Translations under genes and position numbers: made by a program | The notes under the pieces: model-generated | What the model was told of the DNA's origin: nothing | Database searches by the model: none | What the model saw: only the letters and a program-made list of their open reading frames with translations | Shown here: piece by piece, positions 39,999-49,096 of the stretch | Position numbering within the stretch: the first letter of the stretch is position 1 | How the letters are laid out: each line of letters begins with the position of its first letter | DNA from: Sphingobium aromaticiconvertens | GTDB lineage: Bacteria > Pseudomonadota > Alphaproteobacteria > Sphingomonadales > Sphingomonadaceae | DNA length: 64,000 nt | Assembly: GCF_037154075.1 (NCBI RefSeq) | Contig: NZ_JBANRJ010000001.1 | Coordinates: 4,831,501 to 4,895,500 of the forward strand | Direction of reading: 5' to 3'

Positions 39999-40787
39999 TC
40001 AGGCGAGCAGTCGCTTCCTGATGACGTCCAGTCGGTTTCGGTCGACCCCCAGCACGCCCTCCAGATAATCCTCAAATGCCCGCGCGTCGGGCGCGACCAG
40101 ATCCAGCGCCGTCGCCATATACTGGGGATCGGCACTCAGGATCGCGCGCACGACTTCGGGCGACTGGCGTGCCAGCAGGCTCCCTTCGGCTGCGGGCCGA
40201 GCCATCAGCCGCTCCAGATTGCCCATGCGGTCGGTCAGGGCAAAGTCGGCCAGCACCGTCTCGCGGGGTACGCCGAGCGCGGTCAGGATCAGCGCCGCAG
40301 CGGTTCCCGCCCGATCCTTGCCCGCCGAACAATTGAAGATCAGCGGCACCTCGCCGTCATGCAGTCGCCGGAACAGTTCGCGATAGGCTGGCGCCTGTTC
40401 GAACGGCAGACGTCGATAGCCTTCCAGCATCGCCGCCTGCGCCGCCTCTGCATCGGGCAGGTCCGACGCCATCAGGCGCCTGAGTTCCCCAAAGCTCGTT
40501 TCATAATCGCGCGACCAATAAGACAGGCCCAGCGCCGCGTGCCAGTCCACCGGTTCGGTCAGTCGTTCCCGCGTCGTCCGCAGGTCGCAAAGCCCCACAA
40601 CGCCCAATGCGCGCAGCGTTCCAAGCCCCTCGGGCGTCACTCCCGCCAGACTCCCCGAACGATACAGCAGACCCCGGCGCACCGCCCGCCCATCCATTCC
40701 GCGATAACCGCCCAGATCACGAAAATTGCGCCCGCCTGCGAGCGGAACGGCCTGCGCGCAGACGCTTTCAGTATCGGCCAACGTCAC
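39999..40787 (-). CDS. tyrosine/serine phosphatase family protein
   Basis: 262 residues from a GTG at 40787, 4 bases after the reductase stop (an ATG at 40835 inside the reductase gene is an alternative). Family signature: LAGGRNFRDLGGYRGMDGR near the N-terminus and the P-loop LIFNCSAGKDRAGTAAALIL with Cys-x5-Arg. This is the protein-tyrosine-phosphatase-like (Y_phosphatase3) family, which may dephosphorylate lipids or small molecules. Last gene of the aldehyde dehydrogenase operon; its role in catabolism is unclear. Confidence 0.82.
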   Translation of the reverse strand: MTLADTESVCAQAVPLAGGRNFRDLGGYRGMDGRAVRRGLLYRSGSLAGVTPEGLGTLRALGVVGLCDLRTTRERLTEPVDWHAALGLSYWSRDYETSFGELRRLMASDLPDAEAAQAAMLEGYRRLPFEQAPAYRELFRRLHDGEVPLIFNCSAGKDRAGTAAALILTALGVPRETVLADFALTDRMGNLERLMARPAAEGSLLARQSPEVVRAILSADPQYMATALDLVAPDARAFEDYLEGVLGVDRNRLDVIRKRLLA

Positions 40788-40791
40788 GGCA

Positions 40792-41811
40792 TCAATCCGC
40801 GGCGACGCGGACGACGAGTTTGCCCACATTCGCATTGCCGCTGAAAATGCCAGCAAAAGCAGCGGGTGCCTCGTCCAGCCCCTCGACCACCGTCTCGGTC
40901 AGCTTGATCTTCCCCTCGCCATGCCAGCGCGCGAGATCGTCAAGCGCTTTCTGCCCGGCCACCATAGCCCCACCGAAACCGCGCACCTCCAGTCCCCTGG
41001 ACATGATGGTCCGCATGAAGCCGGGCAGCCGGTCCGGCCCCGGCCCTTCCAGCCCCAGGCCATAATAAGCGATGAAACCGCAGACCGGCATGCGCGCCTG
41101 ATATTTGAGCAGCGGCAGCACCGCCTGCGTCACCGCCCCGCCGACATTCTCGACATAGACGTCGATCCCTCCGGCGCAGGCGGCAGCGAGCTGCTCGGCA
41201 TAATCGTCAGCCTTGTAATCGACACAGACATCGAAGCCGAGCGCCTCGACCGCGCGGCATTTGGCGGCCCCACCGGCAATGCCCACAACCTTGGCGCCGA
41301 GCAGCTTACCGATCTGCCCCGCGATCGTGCCGACCGCTCCCGCCGCAGCAGAGATCACCACCGTCTCGCCCGCCTTCACCCGACCTATCTCGATCATGCA
41401 GGCATGCGCCGTCTGCCCTGGCATACCCAGCAAACCCAACGCGGAAGATGGCGGTGCGGCGACTGCATCAATCTTGCGCAGCGGCACGGCGGTGGGGTCG
41501 ATTGCCGCAAATTCGCGCCAACCCGTCCGCCCCTCCACCCAATCACCGATGGCGAAGTCTTCGGCATTGGATGCCTCGACCCGCGACACCGCTCCGCCAT
41601 AGAGAACTTCGCCCGGCCGTACCTGCGCCCGACCCGTCAGCCGCCGCTCATCCAGCGAAAAACGGATCAGCGGATCGAGCGAAAGCCAGTAGGTCTTGAG
41701 CAGCACCTCGCCTGCCGCCGGTTTGGGAATCGCGGCGGTTTCGACCGCAAAGTCCCCGACGCTGGGCGCGCCCTTCGGATAGGCCCGCAACACAACCTGT
41801 TTCATCGACAT
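40792..41811 (-). CDS. NADP-dependent MDR-family oxidoreductase
   Basis: 339 residues, zinc-free medium-chain reductase of the curcumin/prostaglandin reductase type. VISAAAGAVGTIAGQIGKLL is the Rossmann glycine motif. YWLSLDPLIRFSLDER and LGLLGMPGQTAHACMIEIGR are family signatures. It reduces alpha,beta-unsaturated carbonyls using NADPH. Starts 4 bases after the SDR stop. Confidence 0.88.
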   Translation of the reverse strand: MSMKQVVLRAYPKGAPSVGDFAVETAAIPKPAAGEVLLKTYWLSLDPLIRFSLDERRLTGRAQVRPGEVLYGGAVSRVEASNAEDFAIGDWVEGRTGWREFAAIDPTAVPLRKIDAVAAPPSSALGLLGMPGQTAHACMIEIGRVKAGETVVISAAAGAVGTIAGQIGKLLGAKVVGIAGGAAKCRAVEALGFDVCVDYKADDYAEQLAAACAGGIDVYVENVGGAVTQAVLPLLKYQARMPVCGFIAYYGLGLEGPGPDRLPGFMRTIMSRGLEVRGFGGAMVAGQKALDDLARWHGEGKIKLTETVVEGLDEAPAAFAGIFSGNANVGKLVVRVAAD

Positions 41812-41815
41812 TCCC

Positions 41816-42574
41816 TCATGCGTTCAATCCACCATTCACGCTGATGATCTGGCCTGTGACCTTGCGCGCTCCATCGCCACACAGGAACAGGACCAGCGGC
41901 GCGATGTCCGCAGGCGTCGGCAGGCCAAGGCCCGCACGCATCCTCGCTTTGGCGACCCGATCAGGCGCGCGCGCCTCTGTCCGTACCAAGCTGGCGCTGC
42001 CTTCGACGAAGCCCGGCGCTATGCAATGAACCCGGACACCATCCTGCGCGGCGTCCATCGCGAGGTTGCGGACAAAGCCCATAATCCCCGCCCGCGACGC
42101 GCCGATCGCCGCCTGCCCCGGCGCCGCGAAACGCCCGGCATCGGAGGCGAAGGCAATCAATGTTCCGCCTCGCCGCGCCAGCCAGGGCAAGGCGGCATGG
42201 GCCAGCCGCTGGATATGGGCGACCGATGCATCCAGCAGGCACGGATAACCCGCAGGATCGGTGTCGACGAAGCGTCCGACCACGCCGGGCGGGCCGCCCG
42301 TCACGCAATCGACCACGGCATCGATCCGACCGAAACTGGAAGCGGCGCGTTCCACGATCGACGGCACGGCACCTTCTGCAAACGCGTTCCCGGCATAACC
42401 GACCATGTCCGTGGGCTGCCGGGTGAACCCTTTAATCACCGTGTCGACGCTGTCCTGCGTGCGGCCATGAACCACCACACGCCAGCCAGCCTCCAGCGCC
42501 TGGGCTGCGATCTCTCGCCCGATCGAGCCGGTTCCGCCGGTTATCAACATCATCGGGCGATCGTCTTGCGTCAT
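41816..42574 (-). CDS. short-chain dehydrogenase/reductase (SDR)
   Basis: 252 residues. NAD(P) motif LITGGTGSIGREIA near residue 10. The catalytic region is atypical: FASDAGRFAAPGQAAIGASR replaces the usual YxxxK Tyr (the AAIGASR segment has no Tyr or Lys), so classic SDR activity is doubtful. C-terminal GQIISVNGGLNA is standard. The start at 42574 overlaps the upstream SDR stop as ATGA. Confidence 0.8.
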   Translation of the reverse strand: MTQDDRPMMLITGGTGSIGREIAAQALEAGWRVVVHGRTQDSVDTVIKGFTRQPTDMVGYAGNAFAEGAVPSIVERAASSFGRIDAVVDCVTGGPPGVVGRFVDTDPAGYPCLLDASVAHIQRLAHAALPWLARRGGTLIAFASDAGRFAAPGQAAIGASRAGIMGFVRNLAMDAAQDGVRVHCIAPGFVEGSASLVRTEARAPDRVAKARMRAGLGLPTPADIAPLVLFLCGDGARKVTGQIISVNGGLNA

Positions 42575-43371
42575 CGGCGCAGCGGAACGCCCGCCGAAAG
42601 GCCACCATCGACCGGCAAATTCACGCCTGTTATATTGGCGGCGAGATCGGACACCAGGAACAGCGCGGCGTTGGCGCAATCCATCGGGTCGATCGCACAA
42701 CCCAGCGGATGCGCGGCCCCCATGCTTTGGCGCACGCGATCGGCATTGGGACCGGTCGAATCCATGCCGCCATAGCGGGTAGGCATGCCCGCCGGGCACA
42801 CCGAATTGATCCTTATGCCCTGCGCAGCAACCTCCATCGCCAGCGTCCGGGTCAGCCCGACGACAGCGCCCTTGGTCGCCCCATAGGCCACCCCGCCATA
42901 GCCGATCAGTCCAGCCACCGACGCCGTGTTTATGATCGCCCCGCCACCGCCTTGCTGCGCAAATACCGCGATGGCAGCCTTGCACCCATAAAGTACGCCA
43001 TTGACGTTCACCGCCTGCACCGCCGTGATTTCCTCGGCGGTCGTCTCGACAAGCGGTTTTGGTCCCTTCCCCGGCGATCCCATGACGGTGATGCCCGCAT
43101 TATTATACAGGATATCGAGCCGCCCATAGGTGACGACCGCAAGCGTGATCAGTCGTTCGACATCGATTTCATCCGCTACATTGCAACGCGCGGCACAGGC
43201 TTCGCCGCCCTCGACATGGATCATCGCTACCGTTTCGTCGGCGCGGGCGGCATCGATGTCGGCCACCACGACGCGCGCGCCATGGCGAGTGAAGAGCAGC
43301 GCCGCCGCCTGTCCTACCCCCGATCCCGCACCCGTGATCACGGCAACCTTGCCTTCGATCAGTCCCTTCAT
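42571..43371 (-). CDS. short-chain dehydrogenase/reductase (SDR)
   Basis: 266 residues. Classic SDR: VAVITGAGSGVGQAAALLF, ILYNNAGITV (NNAG), catalytic Ser in NTASVAGLIG, Tyr and Lys in VAYGATKGAVVG. NAD preference is suggested by Asp in VVVADIDAA. It would oxidise a ring or side-chain alcohol. The ATG at 43371 lies 1 base past the aldehyde dehydrogenase stop. It is complete, unlike its neighbour at 41816, which lacks the Tyr/Lys pair. Confidence 0.9.
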   Translation of the reverse strand: MKGLIEGKVAVITGAGSGVGQAAALLFTRHGARVVVADIDAARADETVAMIHVEGGEACAARCNVADEIDVERLITLAVVTYGRLDILYNNAGITVMGSPGKGPKPLVETTAEEITAVQAVNVNGVLYGCKAAIAVFAQQGGGGAIINTASVAGLIGYGGVAYGATKGAVVGLTRTLAMEVAAQGIRINSVCPAGMPTRYGGMDSTGPNADRVRQSMGAAHPLGCAIDPMDCANAALFLVSDLAANITGVNLPVDGGLSAGVPLRR

Positions 43372-43372
43372 G

Positions 43373-44830
43373 TCATGCCCCCATGTTGATGCAGCTAAGT
43401 TGCTGGTAAAGGCGGATGCCCTCGACGCCCCGCTCACGCCCGACGCCGCTCATCCGCTGGCCGCCGGCCGAAACATAGCTGCTCATCATCGCGCCGTTCA
43501 CATTGACCGTGCCGCTCTTGATCCGCAACGCGACCTCCAGCGCCTTGCGCCGATCCGCGCCAAAAACGTAGCCAGACAGCCCGTAGCGGGAGTCGTTCGC
43601 CATCTGCACCGCATGATCGAGGTCGCGATAACCGATGATGCAGAGCACCGGCCCGAATATCTCCTCCTGCGCCGCAGGGTTCGCATTGTCGGGCAGATCA
43701 AGCACGGTCGGCTCGAAGAAAAAGCCGCCTTCCGGGCTGTCCGGACGCCGACCGCCCGTAACGATGGTCCCGCCACTCTCCACCGCAAGCGCAACGAAAT
43801 GTTCGCAACGCGCACGTTGCGCGGCCGAGATAACCGGCCCCAACTGGGTCGTAAGGTCATCAGCCCCGCCGATGCGGATGGCAGCGAATGCAGCCTTGAT
43901 CTTCTCCACGATCGCGGGCTTGTCCGCCTCCGGCACGAAGATGCGGGTGCCCAGCGCGCAGCCCTGCCCCGCATGGGCGGTGCATGCGCCAATCATGACG
44001 GGCACGACCTTGTCGATGGCATCGGGCAGGAAAATCTGCGCCGACTTGCCACCCAGTTCGAGTTGCAGGCGCTTCATCGTCGCTGCTGCCTGCTGCATCA
44101 CCTGCACGCCCACAGCGGTCGACCCGGTGAACGCCACCATATCGACATCCGCGTGGGTCGTGAGCAATTGCGCCCCTTCGATCCCGCCCTCCACGACAAT
44201 ATTGAGCACGCCCGGCGGCAGCCCGGCTTCGTCGGCGGCTTCGCCGAAGACCACCGCGGACAGAGGCGTGAGCGGGCTTGGCCGCAGGACCACCATATTG
44301 CCGGTGATCAGCGCGGGCATGACCTTCCACAGCGCCGTCAGAAAAGGGAAATTATAGGCCGCTATGGCAGCGACCACACCGATCGGCGTATACTGGCGCA
44401 GGCTCTGATAGGGTTGCCCCATCGGGTTCACCCGCTCGCTGATCGGCAACGGGTTATCCTCATAGTCTGGCAGCGCCAGTGCCAGATCGATGATCTGGTA
44501 CGCCTGGGCGAGTGGCGTCTGGACCTGGCTCCGCATGGACGGCGTAAAACGCGGGCAGCCTGCTTCCAGAGCGACAAGGTCGATGATCCGGTCCGCCCGC
44601 GCCTCCAGCCCCGCGACATAGCGTCGCAACGTCTCTGCGCGCGCCGCAATCGGCAGGTCGCTCCAGATACCTGAATCAAATGCCCGGCGCGCAGAACTGA
44701 TCGCTTCCCCGACTTGCCGCAGGGACATGCCGCTCAGAGTCTTGATCACGCTGCCGGTCGATGGATTTTCGACCGTAAATGGCGCTCCCAACCCCGCAAC
44801 ATGGCGGCCCTCGACAAACCCTCCCTCCAT
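43373..44830 (-). CDS. NAD(P)-dependent aldehyde dehydrogenase
   Basis: 485 residues. Catalytic Cys in HAGQGCALGTRIFVP, general-base Glu in LQLELGGKSAQIF, GSTAVG coenzyme loop, EEIFGPVLCI near the C-terminus. It turns an aldehyde (possibly the product of the PQQ dehydrogenase) into an acid for the CoA ligase. First gene of a five-gene minus-strand operon; AGGATG ribosome site; IclR-type site directly upstream. Confidence 0.9.
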   Translation of the reverse strand: MEGGFVEGRHVAGLGAPFTVENPSTGSVIKTLSGMSLRQVGEAISSARRAFDSGIWSDLPIAARAETLRRYVAGLEARADRIIDLVALEAGCPRFTPSMRSQVQTPLAQAYQIIDLALALPDYEDNPLPISERVNPMGQPYQSLRQYTPIGVVAAIAAYNFPFLTALWKVMPALITGNMVVLRPSPLTPLSAVVFGEAADEAGLPPGVLNIVVEGGIEGAQLLTTHADVDMVAFTGSTAVGVQVMQQAAATMKRLQLELGGKSAQIFLPDAIDKVVPVMIGACTAHAGQGCALGTRIFVPEADKPAIVEKIKAAFAAIRIGGADDLTTQLGPVISAAQRARCEHFVALAVESGGTIVTGGRRPDSPEGGFFFEPTVLDLPDNANPAAQEEIFGPVLCIIGYRDLDHAVQMANDSRYGLSGYVFGADRRKALEVALRIKSGTVNVNGAMMSSYVSAGGQRMSGVGRERGVEGIRLYQQLSCINMGA

Positions 44831-44841
44831 ATTTCATCCTT

Positions 44842-44857
44842 ATTCGTTATTTCGAAT
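44842..44857 (-). promoter_or_regulatory. putative IclR operator before the aldehyde dehydrogenase operon
   Basis: ATTCGTTATTTCGAAT, the most symmetric of the set (arms ATTCG/CGAAT), 11 bases before the dehydrogenase start. A partial second copy (ATTCGATATATAAC) follows at 44862, next to a TATATA stretch that may be the -10. Confidence 0.55.
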
Positions 44858-44952
44858 ATTTATTCGATATATAACAAGTAAGGCGAAACTGCTCCTGCCG
44901 TCAATGGCGATCCGTTATCAGGAAAAGCGTAAAGCCTATTGTCCCCTGAAAA

Positions 44953-45792
44953 TCAGGGTTGGCGGCCTGCCAGAAAATCGGTGAGGCGATGCCCCGCGTC
45001 ACGCAGTCGGCGGCCAATCTGCATGATCTGCGCGCCGCTGTAGGAACCGCCCAGGCCGCTTAGCACGAGTACGAACGCGACCTGCTTTTGCGCGTCGAAC
45101 ACCGGCGCGGCGAGGGACGCGAGCGGATAGGTTTCCGCCTCGTCCAATGTGGTGGCGACGCTGATTCCGGCGACGGCATCGGGTTCGTCAAACAGCCAGC
45201 CGATCGATCCCCGCTGCTCATCCGACGTTCTCAGAATGATCTGAAAGCCCAGTTCGCGCGTAAGGCGGATACCCGCGTGAAGTTCCTCGCGATATTCCTT
45301 CGAGACGCCCGGCAAAGTGGAGTCGATAAACGCATCTGCATCGGCCTGAGGCGACCAGCTCACCCAATTGGTACCGGCCGGGGGTTTCAGCGGCAATCGC
45401 GTGCCGCGCGGCACCGACCAGCCCAGATTGGAGCGCGAGGCGGCCCGTTCCCGGACGATGATTTCATTGCCCTCCCGAAACACAGCCGTGCAGACCGCGT
45501 CATATTCATCCGCCAGAACGCGCATTTCCGGCAGGGCGATGCGAACCGGGGAGAGATGCTCGTCCGCGACCCGGCCGACAGCGATCAGCGCGGGACCGAG
45601 CACATAGCTTTTGTCGCTGGTCCGATAAAGATAATTGGCCTCCACAAGCCCGGCGAGCAGGGCATGGCAGGTCGCCCGGCTCAGCTTCAGCGCCCGCACG
45701 AAATCCGTCAGGGTGAAAGATTCGCCGGGATGTTCGGCCATGAAATTGAGGATGGCCACCACACGCGCGACGCCAGGAGAAGAACGGGTCAT
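44953..45792 (-). CDS. IclR-family transcriptional regulator
   Basis: 279 residues. N-terminal winged HTH: RVVAILNFMAEHPGESFTLT, DFVRALKLSRATCHALLAGL. Then a GAF-like effector domain (residues about 85-270) with PAGTNWVSWS and SGLGGSYSGAQIMQIGRRLR. IclR proteins commonly govern aromatic and acid catabolism, as repressor or activator. ATTCRYTATTTCGAMAT-like sites lie before its own gene and before all five other units of the 30-49 kb region, so it is the likely controller (inference). Confidence 0.9.
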   Translation of the reverse strand: MTRSSPGVARVVAILNFMAEHPGESFTLTDFVRALKLSRATCHALLAGLVEANYLYRTSDKSYVLGPALIAVGRVADEHLSPVRIALPEMRVLADEYDAVCTAVFREGNEIIVRERAASRSNLGWSVPRGTRLPLKPPAGTNWVSWSPQADADAFIDSTLPGVSKEYREELHAGIRLTRELGFQIILRTSDEQRGSIGWLFDEPDAVAGISVATTLDEAETYPLASLAAPVFDAQKQVAFVLVLSGLGGSYSGAQIMQIGRRLRDAGHRLTDFLAGRQP

Positions 45793-45800
45793 ATTTCCTG

Positions 45801-45815
45801 TTCACTATTTCGAAT
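45801..45815 (-). promoter_or_regulatory. putative IclR operator, autoregulatory
   Basis: TTCACTATTTCGAAT, 8 bases before the IclR start. Near-identical core to the sites at 35181 and 44842. Confidence 0.5.
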
Positions 45816-45921
45816 TGACTGGACTTAGGAGCGCGCGCGCCACGCGGTCAAGGCCCCTCTCAAGGCATTCTCGACAATCATGAACCAAGCACCGAAGGGC
45901 GATCCTATTTTTTGACTATAT

Positions 45922-45938
45922 TTTCGCTATTGTGACAT
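45922..45938 (+). promoter_or_regulatory. putative IclR operator before the dimeric-barrel/TonB unit
   Basis: TTTCGCTATTGTGACAT, a weaker match to the ATTCRYTATTTCGAMAT set, in an AT-rich patch 86 bases before the TTG start at 46025. Confidence 0.4.
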
Positions 45939-46024
45939 ATCATTCACAATGTTACGCATATCCCGACATTTCCGGCGGCAGAATCAAAAAGGGTTCGCAT
46001 GGAACAAGCGATAGGGAGAGCGCT

Positions 46025-46348
46025 TTGGCCAAATATCTCATGCTGGCTCTGAACGGCCCGACATCCGGCGAAGGCGACGAGGAACGCTGCAATCGCTGGT
46101 ATGAGGATGTCCACATGCCGGACTTCCGCAAGATCGACGCTGTCAAAAGCGCGCGACGCTATCAGGTCGTGCGCGGCAACCTACCGGGCATGGAAGCATG
46201 GCCCTACGTCACCGCTTATGAGATCGACACCGACGACCTCGTGGCCGTTTCCAAACGCCTGGCAACCGAGGTCGGCCCGGCGCATCCGACCATGGATCGG
46301 GAGCGCTCTGCCCATATCTGGGCCATCCAGATCAGCGGCGACGACTGA
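46025..46348 (+). CDS. small dimeric alpha/beta-barrel-like protein
   Basis: 107 residues from a TTG at 46025, preceded by AGGGAGAG. Sequence LAKYLMLALNGPTSGEGDEE, RCNRWYEDVHMPDFRKIDAV, KSARRYQVVRG. The NxWYedvHmpd...v.garRY pattern is typical of EthD/DUF4286-like ferredoxin-fold proteins found in degradation clusters, some of which act as cyclases or accessory proteins. An upstream in-frame ATG (45932) would add an unlikely tail. A hairpin at 46359 separates it from the TonB receptor. Confidence 0.7.
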   Translation: MAKYLMLALNGPTSGEGDEERCNRWYEDVHMPDFRKIDAVKSARRYQVVRGNLPGMEAWPYVTAYEIDTDDLVAVSKRLATEVGPAHPTMDRERSAHIWAIQISGDD

Positions 46349-46358
46349 CACCGTCTGC

Positions 46359-46387
46359 GGGGCGGTCCGGCTGAGGCCGACCGCCCC
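46359..46387 (+). terminator. intercistronic hairpin
   Basis: GGGGCGGT (46359-46366) pairs with ACCGCCCC (46380-46387), with inner stem CGGC/GCCG. It lies between the small gene and the TonB receptor. With no T run it may attenuate or stabilise the mRNA instead of ending it. Confidence 0.5.
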
Positions 46388-46453
46388 ACCAGCTTCAAAC
46401 CAGGCCGGAAAGCCGGCGGCCCACCAAGGGCCAAATCAAAAATGGGAGAGGTA

Positions 46454-48901
46454 ATGACCAAGCTATTGGCGTCCACACTGTGGGCATCCGCATCCATGAT
46501 CGCGCTGGGAACTGGTGCATCATCCGCTGCACAGACCGGCGGCGACCCGACGGACATCATCGTGACCGCGCGGCGGGTCGAGGAACGGCTACAGGATGTG
46601 CCGATCTCCATCACCGTGTTCAATCAAGGGCAACTCGACAACCGGAACATCAACAGCGGTAACGATCTGGCGACCTATACGCCCTCGCTCAGCGCCAATA
46701 GCCGTTTTGGCACCGACAATGCGAGTTTCGCCATCCGCGGCTTTTCGCAGGAATCGCGCACTACGGCATCGGTGGGCATCTATTTCGCCGATGTCGTGGC
46801 GCCACGCGGCGGTACTGCGTCCATCGGCAGTGGCGATGGCGCTGGTCCTGGTTCCTTCTTCGACCTTCAGAACGTCCAGGTGTTGAAAGGTCCGCAGGGC
46901 ACTCTGTTCGGTCGCAACACCACCGGCGGCGCAGTCCTGCTGGTCCCCCGGCGTCCCGGCGAGGATTTTGAGGGTTATGTGGAAGGATCGGTCGGCAATT
47001 ATGACCTGCGGCGGTTGCAAGGGGTTATCAACACACCCCTGGGCGACACTGCTCGCCTGCGGATCGGCTTCGACCGGCAGGTCCGCGACGGTTATATGAA
47101 GAATATTTCGGGCATCGGGCCGGATGATTTCGCCGATCTCGATTACTGGGCGCTGCGCGCCAGCCTGGTCATCGACCTGACGCCCAATCTCGAAAACTAC
47201 ACCATCCTTTCCTATCTCCATTCCAGCACCAACGGGCAATTGCCCCAGGTATCGGCCTGCAACAACGCCATTTTTCCGCAAGGCCAACCGATTTGCGATC
47301 AGATCGATCGACAACGGGGCCAGAGCAAATTCGCGGTCCAATCCGCCGTCGCCGACCCGCTCAGCCTGGTGCGCCAATGGCAGATCATCAACACGACGAC
47401 CTGGCAGGCGACCGACCAGCTTACGGTCAAGAACATCGCCAGCTACTCGCAATTCTATAACCGTATCCGGTCGGACTTCTTTGGCGTCGATGCGATCGTC
47501 CCCCCGTCGCAGACCAACCCGCGAACAGGCGCCGTGGTCGCGGGCGGCGCTCTGACCGGCGCGCATGGCTCGTTCAACACATCCTTCGCGCCGCCGGGCG
47601 GCTCGCTCGCCGATCAGGAGAACGTCACCGAGGAATTGCAGTTTCAGGGACGCGGTTTTGGCGGCAAGCTGAACTGGCAGGCGGGCGGTTATCTGGAGCT
47701 TAGCAATCCGCTGGGCGACAACAGCATCTATGCCGCGACACGGCTGATCTGCACAGACAGGTTCGCCTTTCAATGCGCGAACTTCCCCGGCACGACAGGC
47801 TCGCTTACGATCCAGCGCTTCCGCGCCTCTTTCCACAATTACGCGCTCTATGGTCAGGCCTCCTACAGCCTGACAGACCATCTGAAACTGACCGGCGGGT
47901 TCCGCTACACCTGGGACGTTTCGCGGGCACGCGCGCTGAACGCCCAGTTCCTGTTCCCGGCCGGATCGGCGCCCGTCGGCCGCTGCGCCAATCCCACGTT
48001 GCGCCCGGCAGGCAATCCTCCGATCACCAGCCTCAACCAGTGCCTCGACAGACCCGTCCAAAGGAGCGACGCGCCCACATGGCTGCTGGGGCTGGACTAT
48101 ACGCCCATGGATGACTTCCTCATCTACGCCAAATATGCGCGCGGCTATCGGCAGGGCAGCGTCAATCCGCTCGCGGCGGGTGGTTTCACCACCTATGATC
48201 CAGAAAAGGTGGAGGCCTATGAGATCGGCGTGAAAGCGAGTTGGCACGGCGCTGTTCCCGGCAATCTGAACCTTGCGGGCTTCTACAACGATCTGTCGAA
48301 CCAGCAGATAGCCCTTGGCCTCACATCCTCGCCAGCGCGCGGCTCGGCGCCGCCGAACAACGCCATCGTCAATATCGGGCAATCGCGGTTGAAAGGGGTC
48401 GAGGTCGAAACAAGCCTTGGTCCGGTCGCCGGCTTTCGCATCGATGCAAGCTATGCCTATATCGATGCGAAGCTGAAAACGACCGTAACCCCCACCTTCC
48501 CCGCCGATAGTCCCTATGACGGGTTCATTCCGATCAACCCCGGACAACCCGCCCCCTACACCCCCAAGCATAAACTTTCACTCACCGGCACGTACACGCT
48601 GCCACTTCCTGAAAGCGTCGGGGACGTGTCAGTCTCGGCAACCTACAGCTATATCGACAAGCAGGTCATTTTCAGCACGACCTACGGCACGCTACCCTCT
48701 TACGAGTTGCTCAATTTCAATCTGAACTGGCGTGAGGTCGCCGGCAGCCCGATCGACCTGTCGCTATTTGCGACCAATGTCACCAACAAGCGCTACGCCG
48801 TCGCAGTGAATGACATGCACGCCTCCGGCGGCTTCGTGTCCTATCTGTACGGTCAGCCGCGTATGTACGGCCTGCGCCTACGCTATGCCTTTGGAGGTTA
48901 G
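46454..48901 (+). CDS. TonB-dependent outer-membrane receptor
   Basis: 815 residues. Signal peptide (LLASTLWASASMIALGTGAS), then a TonB-box-like DIIVTARRVEERLQDVPISI, plug domain (GNDLATYTPSLSANS, LKGPQGTLFGRNTTGGAVLL) to about residue 170, then a 22-strand barrel ending in LRLRYAFGG with terminal aromatic pattern. GGGAGAGG precedes the ATG at 46454. It probably imports the large or hydrophobic substrate of the IclR-linked pathway. Iron-siderophore use cannot be excluded, but no Fur box is seen. Confidence 0.9.
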   Translation: MTKLLASTLWASASMIALGTGASSAAQTGGDPTDIIVTARRVEERLQDVPISITVFNQGQLDNRNINSGNDLATYTPSLSANSRFGTDNASFAIRGFSQESRTTASVGIYFADVVAPRGGTASIGSGDGAGPGSFFDLQNVQVLKGPQGTLFGRNTTGGAVLLVPRRPGEDFEGYVEGSVGNYDLRRLQGVINTPLGDTARLRIGFDRQVRDGYMKNISGIGPDDFADLDYWALRASLVIDLTPNLENYTILSYLHSSTNGQLPQVSACNNAIFPQGQPICDQIDRQRGQSKFAVQSAVADPLSLVRQWQIINTTTWQATDQLTVKNIASYSQFYNRIRSDFFGVDAIVPPSQTNPRTGAVVAGGALTGAHGSFNTSFAPPGGSLADQENVTEELQFQGRGFGGKLNWQAGGYLELSNPLGDNSIYAATRLICTDRFAFQCANFPGTTGSLTIQRFRASFHNYALYGQASYSLTDHLKLTGGFRYTWDVSRARALNAQFLFPAGSAPVGRCANPTLRPAGNPPITSLNQCLDRPVQRSDAPTWLLGLDYTPMDDFLIYAKYARGYRQGSVNPLAAGGFTTYDPEKVEAYEIGVKASWHGAVPGNLNLAGFYNDLSNQQIALGLTSSPARGSAPPNNAIVNIGQSRLKGVEVETSLGPVAGFRIDASYAYIDAKLKTTVTPTFPADSPYDGFIPINPGQPAPYTPKHKLSLTGTYTLPLPESVGDVSVSATYSYIDKQVIFSTTYGTLPSYELLNFNLNWREVAGSPIDLSLFATNVTNKRYAVAVNDMHASGGFVSYLYGQPRMYGLRLRYAFGG

Positions 48902-48910
48902 AAGGATCGG

Positions 48911-48936
48911 CCAGGCCGTGCGTCATTGAGGCCTGG
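48911..48936 (+). terminator. hairpin after the TonB receptor
   Basis: CCAGGCC (48911-48917) and GGCCTGG (48930-48936) form a 7-bp stem with a 12-base loop, 10 bases past the receptor stop. No T run. Confidence 0.45.
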
Positions 48937-48945
48937 TCCCCTGCA

Positions 48946-48975
48946 AGCCCGCCAGCCCGCCAGCCCGCCAGCCCG
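48946..48975. repeat. 8-bp tandem repeat
   Basis: AGCCCGCC repeated 3.75 times, with no coding frame across it. It lies in the 48902-49096 gap, which otherwise holds only a hairpin and the region where the riboswitch promoter must be. No function evident. Confidence 0.7.
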
Positions 48976-49096
48976 AGTGCGTGGATGTCTCGTCGCCATG
49001 CTGCCGGGCATCGCGGTCCTTGCGCAGTTAGCCAATCTCAATTAACGGCCCGTTTGCCTGCTCGCCGGTTTTTCCGATCGAGCGGGCATGATCGCG

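Noticed and set aside
41816..42985. Long 389-codon version of the SDR
   Set aside because: The first 137 codons are antisense-free overlap with the upstream SDR in another frame; the Rossmann motif begins directly after the ATG at 42574, which overlaps the upstream stop.
46589..48571. 660-codon open frame on the minus strand
   Set aside because: Antisense to the TonB receptor, whose plug and barrel motifs are clear; the minus translation resembles no family.
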